Made by a program: the position numbers and the translations under genes. A stretch of DNA of 64,000 nucleotides, from positions 1 through 64,000 of the forward strand of contig DAOUJD010000046.1 in the NCBI GenBank assembly GCA_034423115.1. Reading direction: 5' to 3'. Positions 40,574 through 48,919 of this stretch are shown one piece after another. The notes beneath the pieces are model-generated. The model was not told the DNA's origin. It saw only the letters and a list, made by a program, of their open reading frames with translations, and made no database searches. Origin of the DNA: Bin87 sp034423115 (GTDB lineage: Bacteria; Chloroflexota; Dehalococcoidia; Lucifugimonadales; UBA3495). How positions within the stretch are numbered: the first letter of the stretch is position 1; every line of letters begins with the position of its first letter.

Positions 40574-42649
40574 TCAGCTGAACCAGCCCAGCCACTTGTT
40601 ACCCAACAGGCCCATGTAGGTTACAACGATCCCCGTGCCCAGGATTACAGCCAGCCACTGATCGGCCCTCCTGCCTTCAGCGTGTGGCAGGCGCACTGCG
40701 TAATCTTCGTTCTCATCTTGTATGTGTTCCAGCCACTTCTGGCCGCGCTCGTTGTGCAAATCACGGATGTTGACCATCAGGAAGACGATGACCGGGGCAA
40801 TCAGCATGGCAAAAAGGTCAATCAGGAAATTGGGCCAGCCCTCAGTTTCCTGGGGACGTGAAAACAGTACCAGGAATATGGTAATACCACCGAAGATAAT
40901 CAGGGAGAAGAGTTCGCCCAGGACGATGGCCGACTGCCTGGAGCGAACCAGAGCGTCCAGGTCAGCTTCGGCGTCAACGAGCATCTGCCAGTCCCCACCC
41001 TCAACCGGCGTCGGGGCAGATGGGGGGTCGGGTTGCGCTTCAATAAACGACGGCCCATCCGCCATCTCAACCTGATTTTTCTCCTGATACACCCTCCTGA
41101 TATAAGTGCGCGCCTGTTCATAGGCTTGTTTGAGGGATCGGGCGTCGTTAGTTTCGTCGATTCTCAGGACGCAAGCGAGGATGCCCGGGTCGATCACGCC
41201 ACGCCTGGAGAGGAAATGCAGCTTCCTGAACGCGGCGAAAAGCCGGTTTTCCTCGGCATCGCTCCGAGCAACTATGCGCCCGATGCGAAAAGCCAGCAGC
41301 AACGTGAAAACGGTTGCAGCCATACCAACCACGCCAAAGTATTCAACTACCCCCCAGTGCCACTGGTCCAGTCCGATAAACAAAAAGATACCGTCCCGGA
41401 AATATACAAAAGTCCCACATATCCCCAAGGTGAAAATCAAACCGCGGAAACCCCAATGGAGCTCCGCCTCGGAGTTGATAAAAAGGTTAGACACGATGAT
41501 GATCAACACACCAACAATGAAATAATCCGTCTGCTTAATCCCAAAGTCCGGGAAGAATATAGCGAGCAACGCCAATGCGAAAATGGGCATAACATATATG
41601 ATAGCGTTCACACCCAAGTTGTTGCTGATGACATTAGCGGTGCGAAATAGTATATCTCCCACGCCGGCAGACAAAAATCCTCCAACAAACCAAAGCAACA
41701 GAAGTTCGGAATTCTCGCCTAGTCTCATGCCGACCATGAAACTGATAATTGCGCAAATGAGTTGAGTCAGCAAGAGGGCAGATACGGTTGCGAATATATC
41801 CAGTTGTTTATCCGAAAAACGGTCGGATAGAGCGGTATTTTCCAGTCTGTTTCCTAAACTATCGGCCCATTTGTGCATCGTGGCATGGTGAGAACCTACT
41901 AAAAAGGCTGCCAGGAAAGCCACCCCAATACCAATATAAAATTGAAGATAGGCAGCTTGAATATAATGCCAACCAGCGAACGCAAACCCAACGAAACACA
42001 GCAGCACCATCAAAGCGGTCCAGCCGCTATCCCGCTTATAGTCGTCATCACTCTTATAGATCACAGCCATGGTGACGATGAATATAATTGGCCACACCGT
42101 GTATATGATGGTTACGATAGGCAGAGATATAACCGTTGCGTACCCTACAGCAAAGGCGAGAAGCACGTAGTCGAATTTACCGAGGACACCATATAAAACA
42201 GCCCAACCCCCGAAATTGCGGCCGCTCCCGTCATGAGCCCGCAAGCCCAGACCTATTGAAGCAGTGATCTGCCCACGCGCTTCTGAGCCACCGGTCGTGA
42301 ACAAATGCGCAATCAACCGGTGGTAGCGTAAGATCAAAAACAGCAGACATCCAACTACTCCACCCATCCTCCATCCAGCATTGAAAGAGAACGGATTCTT
42401 GTAGCCAACGCGGTCGCTGGCTCCGCCGGAGTCGCCGCTGAGGCCAAGGAGGTCAGATACTCCGGGTATATCAAGATCAGAGACGACGAGTCCAACCGGA
42501 GCCAAAGACCAAACCAATGCGGTCGCGAGCATACAGCCCGCCGCGAGCAGGTTATTGGCGCGATCCTGGCCCTGTGAGGATGAGGGCCTGAGAAATGGGG
42601 CCGTCCTGCGAAGCCACAGCCCCGATCTGGTGGTCGGTTCGTACGCCAT
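40574..42649 (-). CDS. Large polytopic membrane protein with EamA/DMT-like core
   Basis: A 691-residue protein. About ten hydrophobic segments between residues 33 and 470 include NNLGVNAIIYVMPIFALALL, reminiscent of drug/metabolite (EamA) transporters. A soluble segment of about 110 residues follows (FRKLHFLSRRGVIDPGILAC, then QAYEQARTYIRRVYQEK), then two or three more helices near 580-690. The whole is far longer than a normal ten-helix EamA protein. Codon use is clearly AT-richer than neighbouring genes, pointing to transfer. Substrate and function unknown. ATG 42649 has a weak ribosome binding site. Confidence 0.7.
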   Translation of the reverse strand: MAYEPTTRSGLWLRRTAPFLRPSSSQGQDRANNLLAAGCMLATALVWSLAPVGLVVSDLDIPGVSDLLGLSGDSGGASDRVGYKNPFSFNAGWRMGGVVGCLLFLILRYHRLIAHLFTTGGSEARGQITASIGLGLRAHDGSGRNFGGWAVLYGVLGKFDYVLLAFAVGYATVISLPIVTIIYTVWPIIFIVTMAVIYKSDDDYKRDSGWTALMVLLCFVGFAFAGWHYIQAAYLQFYIGIGVAFLAAFLVGSHHATMHKWADSLGNRLENTALSDRFSDKQLDIFATVSALLLTQLICAIISFMVGMRLGENSELLLLWFVGGFLSAGVGDILFRTANVISNNLGVNAIIYVMPIFALALLAIFFPDFGIKQTDYFIVGVLIIIVSNLFINSEAELHWGFRGLIFTLGICGTFVYFRDGIFLFIGLDQWHWGVVEYFGVVGMAATVFTLLLAFRIGRIVARSDAEENRLFAAFRKLHFLSRRGVIDPGILACVLRIDETNDARSLKQAYEQARTYIRRVYQEKNQVEMADGPSFIEAQPDPPSAPTPVEGGDWQMLVDAEADLDALVRSRQSAIVLGELFSLIIFGGITIFLVLFSRPQETEGWPNFLIDLFAMLIAPVIVFLMVNIRDLHNERGQKWLEHIQDENEDYAVRLPHAEGRRADQWLAVILGTGIVVTYMGLLGNKWLGWFS

Positions 42650-42766
42650 GGCCCGTTACCTCCATGATGTAACAACGACCGAACTATATCACAGCGTTCG
42701 AGTCTCGACTGGAGCCGCGCGACACTTCGAGACGCTGCCCACTAAATTCAGAATATCTCCTAACGG

Positions 42767-43273
42767 CTAAACGCCCACCATCCCGCTGCGCCGCTCCACA
42801 ATCACCGTATCACGCCAGACACCGTGCAGCATCGCCACGCGTTTGCGCCGCCCAATGATGCGAAAACCGCAGGCCAGATGGATGGCTATGCTCGACAGGT
42901 TTTCGGGGAATATGCTGCTCTGCAACGTCCAGAATCCGGACGCCTCGGACTCCGCCACGAACGCGGCCAGCAGCAGTTTGCCGATGCCCTTGCCCCGGTA
43001 CGATTCGTCCACGTAGATGCTGTGCTCCGCGACGCCGGCATAGCACGCTCGCGCTGAGACGGGAGAGAGGGCGGCGAATGCGACGACGGAATCCCCAATC
43101 CGTGCCACCAAACGGCATTCGGAGCGATGGTTCCGGTCCCACGTTTGCCAGTCGGGAGTGTCCGTCTCGAAAGTGGCGTTGCCCGTGGCGATACCCTCCG
43201 CGTAGATGCGCTGCACGGACGGCCAGTCCTCCGGCAGCATCGGGGTGATGGTGATGTCCCTGGCGGCTGGCAT
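42767..43273 (-). CDS. GNAT-family N-acetyltransferase (phosphinothricin acetyltransferase-like)
   Basis: A 168-residue acetyltransferase. The CoA-binding motif A is YRGKGIGKLLL, preceded by EHSIYVDESYRG and followed by FPENLSSIAIHLACGFRIIGRR, as in the Pat/YncA subgroup. It probably acetylates an amine-bearing small molecule, but phosphinothricin itself should not be assumed. Normal length. It follows the large membrane protein gene on the minus strand. Confidence 0.88.
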   Translation of the reverse strand: MPAARDITITPMLPEDWPSVQRIYAEGIATGNATFETDTPDWQTWDRNHRSECRLVARIGDSVVAFAALSPVSARACYAGVAEHSIYVDESYRGKGIGKLLLAAFVAESEASGFWTLQSSIFPENLSSIAIHLACGFRIIGRRKRVAMLHGVWRDTVIVERRSGMVGV

Positions 43274-43346
43274 CTAGGAGCCTGACGAACGGAGTCCGGG
43301 CCGTCGCGTCATTAGGGGTAGATCCACGCGGTCGTGTCCGGGACGA

Positions 43347-44030
43347 TCACCGCGACCGAATTTGCGGCGTGAGCAGTCCCACCTGCAAGGATGGAGGCAG
43401 GTTGTTTCGGGTGACCTGCATGCGTCCCTGGGGCTGCAAAGCGCCGTCGGCGACGCCCAGCTCGCGCAGGAACGCAGTTGGATCCGCCGGTTGGATCTCC
43501 GATGACTCGCCGGGAGCGCGGTAATGCATGGGAACCAGCCAGCGGGCATCCAGTTGTTGGGCCGTCTGATTGATGGCGCGATGGGACAACAGGTTGTGTT
43601 CCTCGCCACCCGCCGGCGCCAACACCACGTCGGCGGGTCCGATCACGTCGATCTGCTGGGCGGACAGGGGTTTGGTGATGTTGCCCAGGTGACAGATACC
43701 GATGCCGTCGATGGAGATGGTGTACGCAACGTTGCGCCGGCTACGGGGAGCGCCGTCGGGCAGGGCCGTCATCACCGCGCGAATGGTGATGCCCTGGAAC
43801 TCGTACTCGCCGGGCGTGTCGAAAACGCGGGGGTCTCCACTGAGATCCGCCGGGTTGTTGTGCATTACGTCATCGTGGCTGACCGTTACCGCGATTATGT
43901 CAACGATCTGGCGCGGATCAATCTGCATGCCCAAGCCCGCATTCGCGGCGTACGGGTCGGTGACGATGGACATCCCGGTCGTGGTGGACCGGAGACGAAA
44001 GGAAGCATGTCCGAGCCAGTAGATATCCAT
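43347..44030 (-). CDS. MBL-fold protein with degenerate metal site
   Basis: A 227-residue UlaG/UPF0173-like protein. The N-terminal YWLGHASFRLRS and late APAGGEEHNLLSHRAI and PMHYRAPGESSEI blocks match the family. However, the metal-binding HxHxDH reads H52-D-D54-V-M56-H57, so a histidine and the key aspartate are replaced. It may bind one metal or none. GNAT lies downstream and BioY upstream, with no obvious shared function. An ATG start at 44030 gives the conserved N-terminus. Confidence 0.75.
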   Translation of the reverse strand: MDIYWLGHASFRLRSTTTGMSIVTDPYAANAGLGMQIDPRQIVDIIAVTVSHDDVMHNNPADLSGDPRVFDTPGEYEFQGITIRAVMTALPDGAPRSRRNVAYTISIDGIGICHLGNITKPLSAQQIDVIGPADVVLAPAGGEEHNLLSHRAINQTAQQLDARWLVPMHYRAPGESSEIQPADPTAFLRELGVADGALQPQGRMQVTRNNLPPSLQVGLLTPQIRSR

Positions 44031-44073
44031 GACGGGGAATAGTCAGAGTTACGCCTGTTTGCCGTTGGCGGCG

Positions 44074-44727
44074 TCAGCGGTCCCGTGGCGCTCCGGTCAT
44101 CCAGTCCAGCAGGACCCATCCCGCCGGAACCACCAGGCTGGCGGCAATCAATTTGACCAGATCGCCCGGGATGAACGGGAGCAGGCCGCACTGCCACACA
44201 TCGGCGCAACCCCAAGCGCTGGCAGCGTCAGCGGGCAGGAAGTAATTCAGTTGGATGAGGCCCGGGACGTAGAGCACTGCGTTGCCCAGGAGCATGGCCA
44301 GCAGCACCCACGGTCTCCGGTTCCAGCCCCACTGGCAGAGATAGCCGACCAGCGCCGCGGCGGGAATGAACCCGACGATGTAGCCGCCCGAGGGCAGCAG
44401 CCAGAACCATCCCGACGCGCCCCCCGCGAAGAAGGGCAGGAAGGCTCCCTCGATTGCGTACAGCGCCAACGCCAGGCCGCCACGCCATCCGCCCAGCAGA
44501 GCGCCCACGACCAGCACGGCGAAAGTCTGTCCGGTGATGGGCACCGGCGTGAACCCCAGGGGGATTTTGATCTGTGCGAACAGCGCGACCAACAGGCTGC
44601 CCGCGATGATCAGCACGATGTCCCGGAATATGCCCGCCGTTCTCCCCGCATCGGGAATTACGACGTCAGCCAGGGTGCCCGGCAGGGGCAACGCAGAGTC
44701 GGGCGCTGAAGAAATTCGATAACGCAT
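44074..44727 (-). CDS. bioY: BioY-family biotin transporter (ECF substrate-binding subunit)
   Basis: A 217-residue membrane protein with six hydrophobic helices. GFTPVPITGQTFAVLVVGAL and LPSGGYIVGFIPAAALVGYL are the BioY signature, as is FLPADAASAWG near the end. It binds biotin and works alone or with an energy-coupling ATPase module, which is not in this window. The N-terminal 35 residues are not conserved, so the start at 44727 is uncertain. Confidence 0.9.
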   Translation of the reverse strand: MRYRISSAPDSALPLPGTLADVVIPDAGRTAGIFRDIVLIIAGSLLVALFAQIKIPLGFTPVPITGQTFAVLVVGALLGGWRGGLALALYAIEGAFLPFFAGGASGWFWLLPSGGYIVGFIPAAALVGYLCQWGWNRRPWVLLAMLLGNAVLYVPGLIQLNYFLPADAASAWGCADVWQCGLLPFIPGDLVKLIAASLVVPAGWVLLDWMTGAPRDR

Positions 44728-44811
44728 GGTGGGTACATCCTAAACCAACCGCCAAAATGATGTCCACGTCGCCCGGTGCGCGATACGGACGATTCCGCGT
44801 TGCAAGCGCGC

Positions 44812-44841
44812 TTGCCCGCGTTTGGCGGCCGATGTTATCGT
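44812..44841 (+). promoter_or_regulatory. Promoter for a probably leaderless polX transcript
   Basis: TTGCCC (44812-44817) and TATCGT (44836-44841) are 18 bases apart, with a TGn extension. The expected transcription start coincides with ATG 44850, and no Shine-Dalgarno sequence is present. Confidence 0.4.
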
Positions 44842-44849
44842 GTACTACC

Positions 44850-46646
44850 ATGACTACACCGATCAGCAACGACGACATCGTTACCCTGTTCTCCAACATG
44901 GCGGCCATGTTGGAGATCAAGGGCGACTCCGTTTTCAAGATTCGCGCCTACCAGCGGGCTGCCAACACCATCGACCAACTGTCCTGGTCGTTGGCCACCG
45001 CTGCCGCCAACGGCGAGGACCTGCGAAAAATCCCCGGCATTGGCAAAGCCATCAGCGAGAAGGTACAGGAATACGTCGCCACCGGGCAGGTCGCTGCCTA
45101 CGACCGTCTGGCAGAAGAACTGCCGCCCAACGTGCTGGAGCTGCTGGAAGTGCCGGGCATGGGTCCGAAGACCGTCAAGGCAGCCGTGGATGAGTTGGGC
45201 ATTTCGTCCGTCGCGGAGTTGGAACAGGCCGCCCTGGACGGCCGGCTGGCGCAACTGCCCCGCATGGGAAAGCGTTCGGCCGAGAATATCCTGCGTCACA
45301 TCCACGCCCAGCGTATGCGCTCTGACCGGACGCCCCTGGGCATCGCGGCGGAAACCTGCGCGGCCATCACGGAGCAACTGTTCGAGGCTTGCCCCGGCCT
45401 GGTGAGCATCACGCCTGCGGGGTCTCTGCGCCGCTGGGAGGAGACCATCGGCGACCTGGACCTGATCGCCGTTTCCGAAAACCCTGCCGAAACCGGCCCC
45501 GCATTGGCCGCCTTGCCCTCGGTGCGGACAACCCTGGTGCAGGGCGACGCGAAGACGTCGGTGGTGGTGGATCCCGGCATTCAGATTGACCTGAGGATCG
45601 GCGAACCGGACGCGTTGGGGGCCATGCTCCAGTATTTCACGGGGAGTCAGCAGCACAACATACGGCTGCGCGACTTCGCCAACCGGCAGGGCCTCTCGTT
45701 GAACGAGTACGGCATCACCGTCGTCGAAAGCGGAATTACCGAGAAGTTCCCCGACGAGGAATCGTTCTACGCCCGCCTCGGCTTGCCGTGGATCGCGCCG
45801 GAACTGCGACGTGGCGCGGACGAACTGGACGCGGCCCGGGCCGGCAGTCTGCCCGAACTGATCACCGTCGATGACCTCCGGGGCGACCTGCACCTGCACA
45901 GCGACTGGAGCGACGGCAAGTTCCCGCTGGAAGAGATGGTGGCGGCCGTGGCAGGAATGGGCTACGAATACATGGCGCTGACCGACCACTCGCAGGGATT
46001 GGGAGTGGCCAACGGCCTGACACCGGATCGTCTGGCTCGCCAGGTCGAAATACTGAAGGCATTGCAGGACCGCTACGACATGGTCATCCTCTGCGGGTCG
46101 GAAGTGGACATTCGAGCCGACGGCGCTATGGACTTCCCCGACGAAGTGCTGGGCATGCTGGACTGGGTGATTGCCTCGGTGCACAACGCCATGAGCCAGG
46201 ACCGGGTGACAATGACGAATCGCATCACCCGCGCCATGGAGAACCCCCACGTGAACGTCATCGGCCACGCATCTGCGCGTCTGCTGGGCCAACGGGACCC
46301 GGTGGGCTTTGATATCGAGGCCCTGTTGCAGACCGCCCGGGACACCGGCACCGCCATGGAAATCAACGCGGCGCCAGAACGTCTGGACCTCAAGGACACC
46401 CACGCGGCCCGCGCCCGGGAACTGGGCGTGCCGCTGGTCATCAACACCGATTCGCACCACACCGACAGTCTGAAAAATCAGCGCTACGGCGTCGCGGTGG
46501 CTCGTCGCGCCTGGTGCGGGCCCGAACACGTGCTGAACGCTTACCCGGCGTCCGAGTTCCTGGGATGGCTGCGCGCACCCAAGCACGAACGAAGCGCCCG
46601 GTTCAATGCGATGGTGGCTGGTCGGCGAGCCGGAACCGCGGCATGA
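44850..46646 (+). CDS. polX: DNA polymerase/3'-5' exonuclease PolX
   Basis: A 598-residue family X polymerase with a C-terminal PHP exonuclease domain, used in base-excision repair. Helix-hairpin-helix segments IPGIGKAIS and VPGMGPKTV are near residues 65 and 110; polymerase Asp residues are in GDLDLIAV, the PHP motif is DLHLHSDWSDG (about 345-355), and NTDSHHTDSL is near the end. ATG 44850 gives the usual start; there is no ribosome binding site. The next gene overlaps by four bases (ATGA). Confidence 0.93.
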   Translation: MTTPISNDDIVTLFSNMAAMLEIKGDSVFKIRAYQRAANTIDQLSWSLATAAANGEDLRKIPGIGKAISEKVQEYVATGQVAAYDRLAEELPPNVLELLEVPGMGPKTVKAAVDELGISSVAELEQAALDGRLAQLPRMGKRSAENILRHIHAQRMRSDRTPLGIAAETCAAITEQLFEACPGLVSITPAGSLRRWEETIGDLDLIAVSENPAETGPALAALPSVRTTLVQGDAKTSVVVDPGIQIDLRIGEPDALGAMLQYFTGSQQHNIRLRDFANRQGLSLNEYGITVVESGITEKFPDEESFYARLGLPWIAPELRRGADELDAARAGSLPELITVDDLRGDLHLHSDWSDGKFPLEEMVAAVAGMGYEYMALTDHSQGLGVANGLTPDRLARQVEILKALQDRYDMVILCGSEVDIRADGAMDFPDEVLGMLDWVIASVHNAMSQDRVTMTNRITRAMENPHVNVIGHASARLLGQRDPVGFDIEALLQTARDTGTAMEINAAPERLDLKDTHAARARELGVPLVINTDSHHTDSLKNQRYGVAVARRAWCGPEHVLNAYPASEFLGWLRAPKHERSARFNAMVAGRRAGTAA

Positions 46647-47452
46647 CCATCACGGACATCTCGTTTCCGGCCTATGACCTGGAAGGCTTGCCCTATGACG
46701 GCGCCGTAGCCTCAGGATCCCTCGATTCGTTTCATATCGGTGTCATCGCCGAGCTGCGCCACTGGGTCGGCAAGGGTGAATCGTGGCACATCGCACTGCT
46801 CCAGGCCATGGGTCAATGGAGCCTGACGCACGAGAGCGTCGCCGGGCGCGACTGGCATTACGTCATCGGCGGCGAGGCGTTGGACGGCTTGACCCTGGCG
46901 CAGCGCCTGTGCCTTGAAATTCCCGAAGCAATTCCGCCGTTTGAACTAGAATCGCTGCTGTTTCACGGACGGTGGCCCGAGCGCATGAGCGCAGAGCGGT
47001 TGCGTCAGTTGATCGGGCCCTATCGCTACACCGCGTTGCTCAATTTCAGGTTTGGGATCGTGGTGGAAGAGGCCCTGCAACTGGTTGCTGAGGAATCGAT
47101 TCGCAAAAGCCGACTGGCCCGCTGTTACCAGGACAGCGATGACGTGATTGAGGATGCTTACCGGCATCTTTACGGCGATACTCAAACCAATCTGATCGCA
47201 GAATTCCTGCGCGCGAGTGACGCTGCGTTAGAGAGCACACCGGAATCCATGCCGCTTAACGTTTGGCAGGAATTCACCTACTGGCTTTTCAAGCGCCGTG
47301 TCCGCAAATGGCACCCCGCCCGAGTTGCCAGCGACACCCGGCGCGGATTGGAACGGCTACGTGAACTCCACGATGCGGGTGAAGACGATGGAACCCGTTC
47401 CTTCACTGGCGCGGATTTCGACCCGCCATTGGCGTTGATGGGCCGACCGTGA
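46643..47452 (+). CDS. Unknown protein translationally coupled to PolX
   Basis: A 269-residue soluble protein with no motif I recognise. It has an N-terminal FPAYDLEGLPYDG, several aromatic-rich helices (NVWQEFTYWLFKRRVRKW), and an acidic C-terminus. Its ATG overlaps the polX stop (46643-46646), so it is translated with PolX and may relate to DNA repair; nothing in the sequence itself proves this. A bidirectional terminator follows. Confidence 0.75.
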   Translation: MTITDISFPAYDLEGLPYDGAVASGSLDSFHIGVIAELRHWVGKGESWHIALLQAMGQWSLTHESVAGRDWHYVIGGEALDGLTLAQRLCLEIPEAIPPFELESLLFHGRWPERMSAERLRQLIGPYRYTALLNFRFGIVVEEALQLVAEESIRKSRLARCYQDSDDVIEDAYRHLYGDTQTNLIAEFLRASDAALESTPESMPLNVWQEFTYWLFKRRVRKWHPARVASDTRRGLERLRELHDAGEDDGTRSFTGADFDPPLALMGRP

Positions 47453-47475
47453 CGTAACACGGTCATAAAAACATC

Positions 47476-47499
47476 AGGGGCGACTTTTCAGTCGCCCCT
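47476..47499. terminator. Bidirectional intrinsic terminator
   Basis: AGGGGCGACT (47476-47485) pairs perfectly with AGTCGCCCCT (47490-47499), with a T-rich run on the plus side, between convergent genes. Confidence 0.8.
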
Positions 47500-47529
47500 T
47501 TCTTTCGCAGTGGATTATCGAGCCCTAGC

Positions 47530-48624
47530 CTAGAGGCCGTAAACCCGCCGATAGCTGAGGCTCATGCGCTTGCGCTCGGTGTCGATGCTCAGGATCTGCA
47601 CCTTGATCAGCTGACCCTGGTAAACGATTTCCTTGGGGTGCTCCATGCGGCGCGCCGAAAGCTCGGAAATGTGCACCAAGCCCTCCACCCAGTCCTCCAG
47701 CTTGACGAAGGCGCCGAAGTCCATCAGGCGGGTTACCGTGCCGTCCACTATGTCGCCAACGTGGTAGCGCTCGGGCACCGAGTCCCACGGTTCCGGCTGC
47801 GTGCGCTTCAGGCTCAGCGAAATCTTGCTGTTTTCCCGGTCGACCCGCAGGACCTTCAGGGTGAGGTTGTCGCCGATGCTGACAACTTCCTCTGGCGATT
47901 TGACCATGGCCCAGGAAAGCTCAGAGATGGGAACCAGTCCCTCAGCGTCGCCGAGATCAACGAAGGCCCCGAATCCGCGCATGGAGCGTACGGTTCCTTG
48001 AACGATCTGGCCCTCCTGGAGTTCTTCCAAGAGCCGTTCCTTCGCGGCGTTTCGAATCTGACGCCAGATTCGACGCTCGGTCAGCACCAGCTTTTCCCGC
48101 TGGGAGTCCAGTTCCAGGATGTTGAACCTGGCGTCCTCTCCGATGCGAGCGTCCAGGTGTTCGATCCGTCCTTCCTTGGGCACGGGCGCCATCTGCGAGA
48201 AAGGCACGAATCCGCGCACGCCGTTCCAGTCGACCACCAGTCCACCCTTGTTGTGCTGCACCACTTTGGCCTCTAATTCGGAGTCTTTCTGGTGCAGATC
48301 AATCAGGTCTTCCCAGACCTGCTTCTCCTGAGCCTGGTCGTAGGAAAAGACTGCCATGCCGCCCGGGCCCCGGTTGTTGACGTGAATCACCATCACGCGC
48401 GTACCCGGAAGCATTTGCTCACGCTTCTCGTCGGTCAACGTCCTCATTTCTTGTGGGGGGACGATCCCTTCGGTTTTGAGGCCGGCGCTGATGACCATAC
48501 CTTCCTCATCAATGCGCACTATTTCCCCGGTCACCAAATCGCCTCTGCGGTATTCCCTCGGCGAGAATGCCGATTCGGGGAGTTCCGACATATCGGTGAC
48601 TGCGTACGGGTCCTGGGCTACCAT
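47530..48624 (-). CDS. rpsA: 30S ribosomal protein S1 (four S1 domains)
   Basis: A 364-residue RNA-binding protein with four S1 domains starting near residues 27, 112, 203 and 288 (for example GTVRSMRGFGAFVDLGDAEG, then VTRLMDFGAFVKLED). It helps the ribosome bind mRNA. Four domains is shorter than the six of proteobacterial S1 but usual in Gram-positive and Chloroflexota lineages. A promoter with TTGTAA and TATAGT lies 68 bases upstream of ATG 48624. Confidence 0.92.
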   Translation of the reverse strand: MVAQDPYAVTDMSELPESAFSPREYRRGDLVTGEIVRIDEEGMVISAGLKTEGIVPPQEMRTLTDEKREQMLPGTRVMVIHVNNRGPGGMAVFSYDQAQEKQVWEDLIDLHQKDSELEAKVVQHNKGGLVVDWNGVRGFVPFSQMAPVPKEGRIEHLDARIGEDARFNILELDSQREKLVLTERRIWRQIRNAAKERLLEELQEGQIVQGTVRSMRGFGAFVDLGDAEGLVPISELSWAMVKSPEEVVSIGDNLTLKVLRVDRENSKISLSLKRTQPEPWDSVPERYHVGDIVDGTVTRLMDFGAFVKLEDWVEGLVHISELSARRMEHPKEIVYQGQLIKVQILSIDTERKRMSLSYRRVYGL

Positions 48625-48691
48625 CAGTTCTGTTGCTCCTTAATCTTACTGCCGGCGAATCGGCAAGATTTCAGCCGCTGGAAAGTTATCT

Positions 48692-48719
48692 ACTATACCG
48701 TAGGTCGCTTAACTTACAA
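48692..48719 (-). promoter_or_regulatory. Promoter of rpsA
   Basis: On the minus strand TTGTAA (48714-48719) and TATAGT (48692-48697) are 16 bases apart in an AT-rich stretch upstream of rpsA. Confidence 0.55.
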
Positions 48720-48919
48720 TTCGCCTGCCTAATAATACTTATAACGGTCTCAAATTGCAACCGCGATTCACGGGTTCGGAGATCGTATCGCGCCAGTTGA
48801 CGCTTATGGACAATTGAACGGAGACGATGCTAACCTTTTTTGAACGATTTTTAGCAACCGCAAACCACGGCAACATCCCGAACGGCTTTAGAGTCCGTGG
48901 TTGATTTTGGGACGGAGCT

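Noticed and set aside
44757..44849. Longer start for PolX
   Set aside because: The predicted promoter and family alignment place the start at 44850.
48625..48919. Possible T-box leader before valS
   Set aside because: The conserved GGGTGGNACCGCG-type T-box sequence and a specifier stem could not be found.
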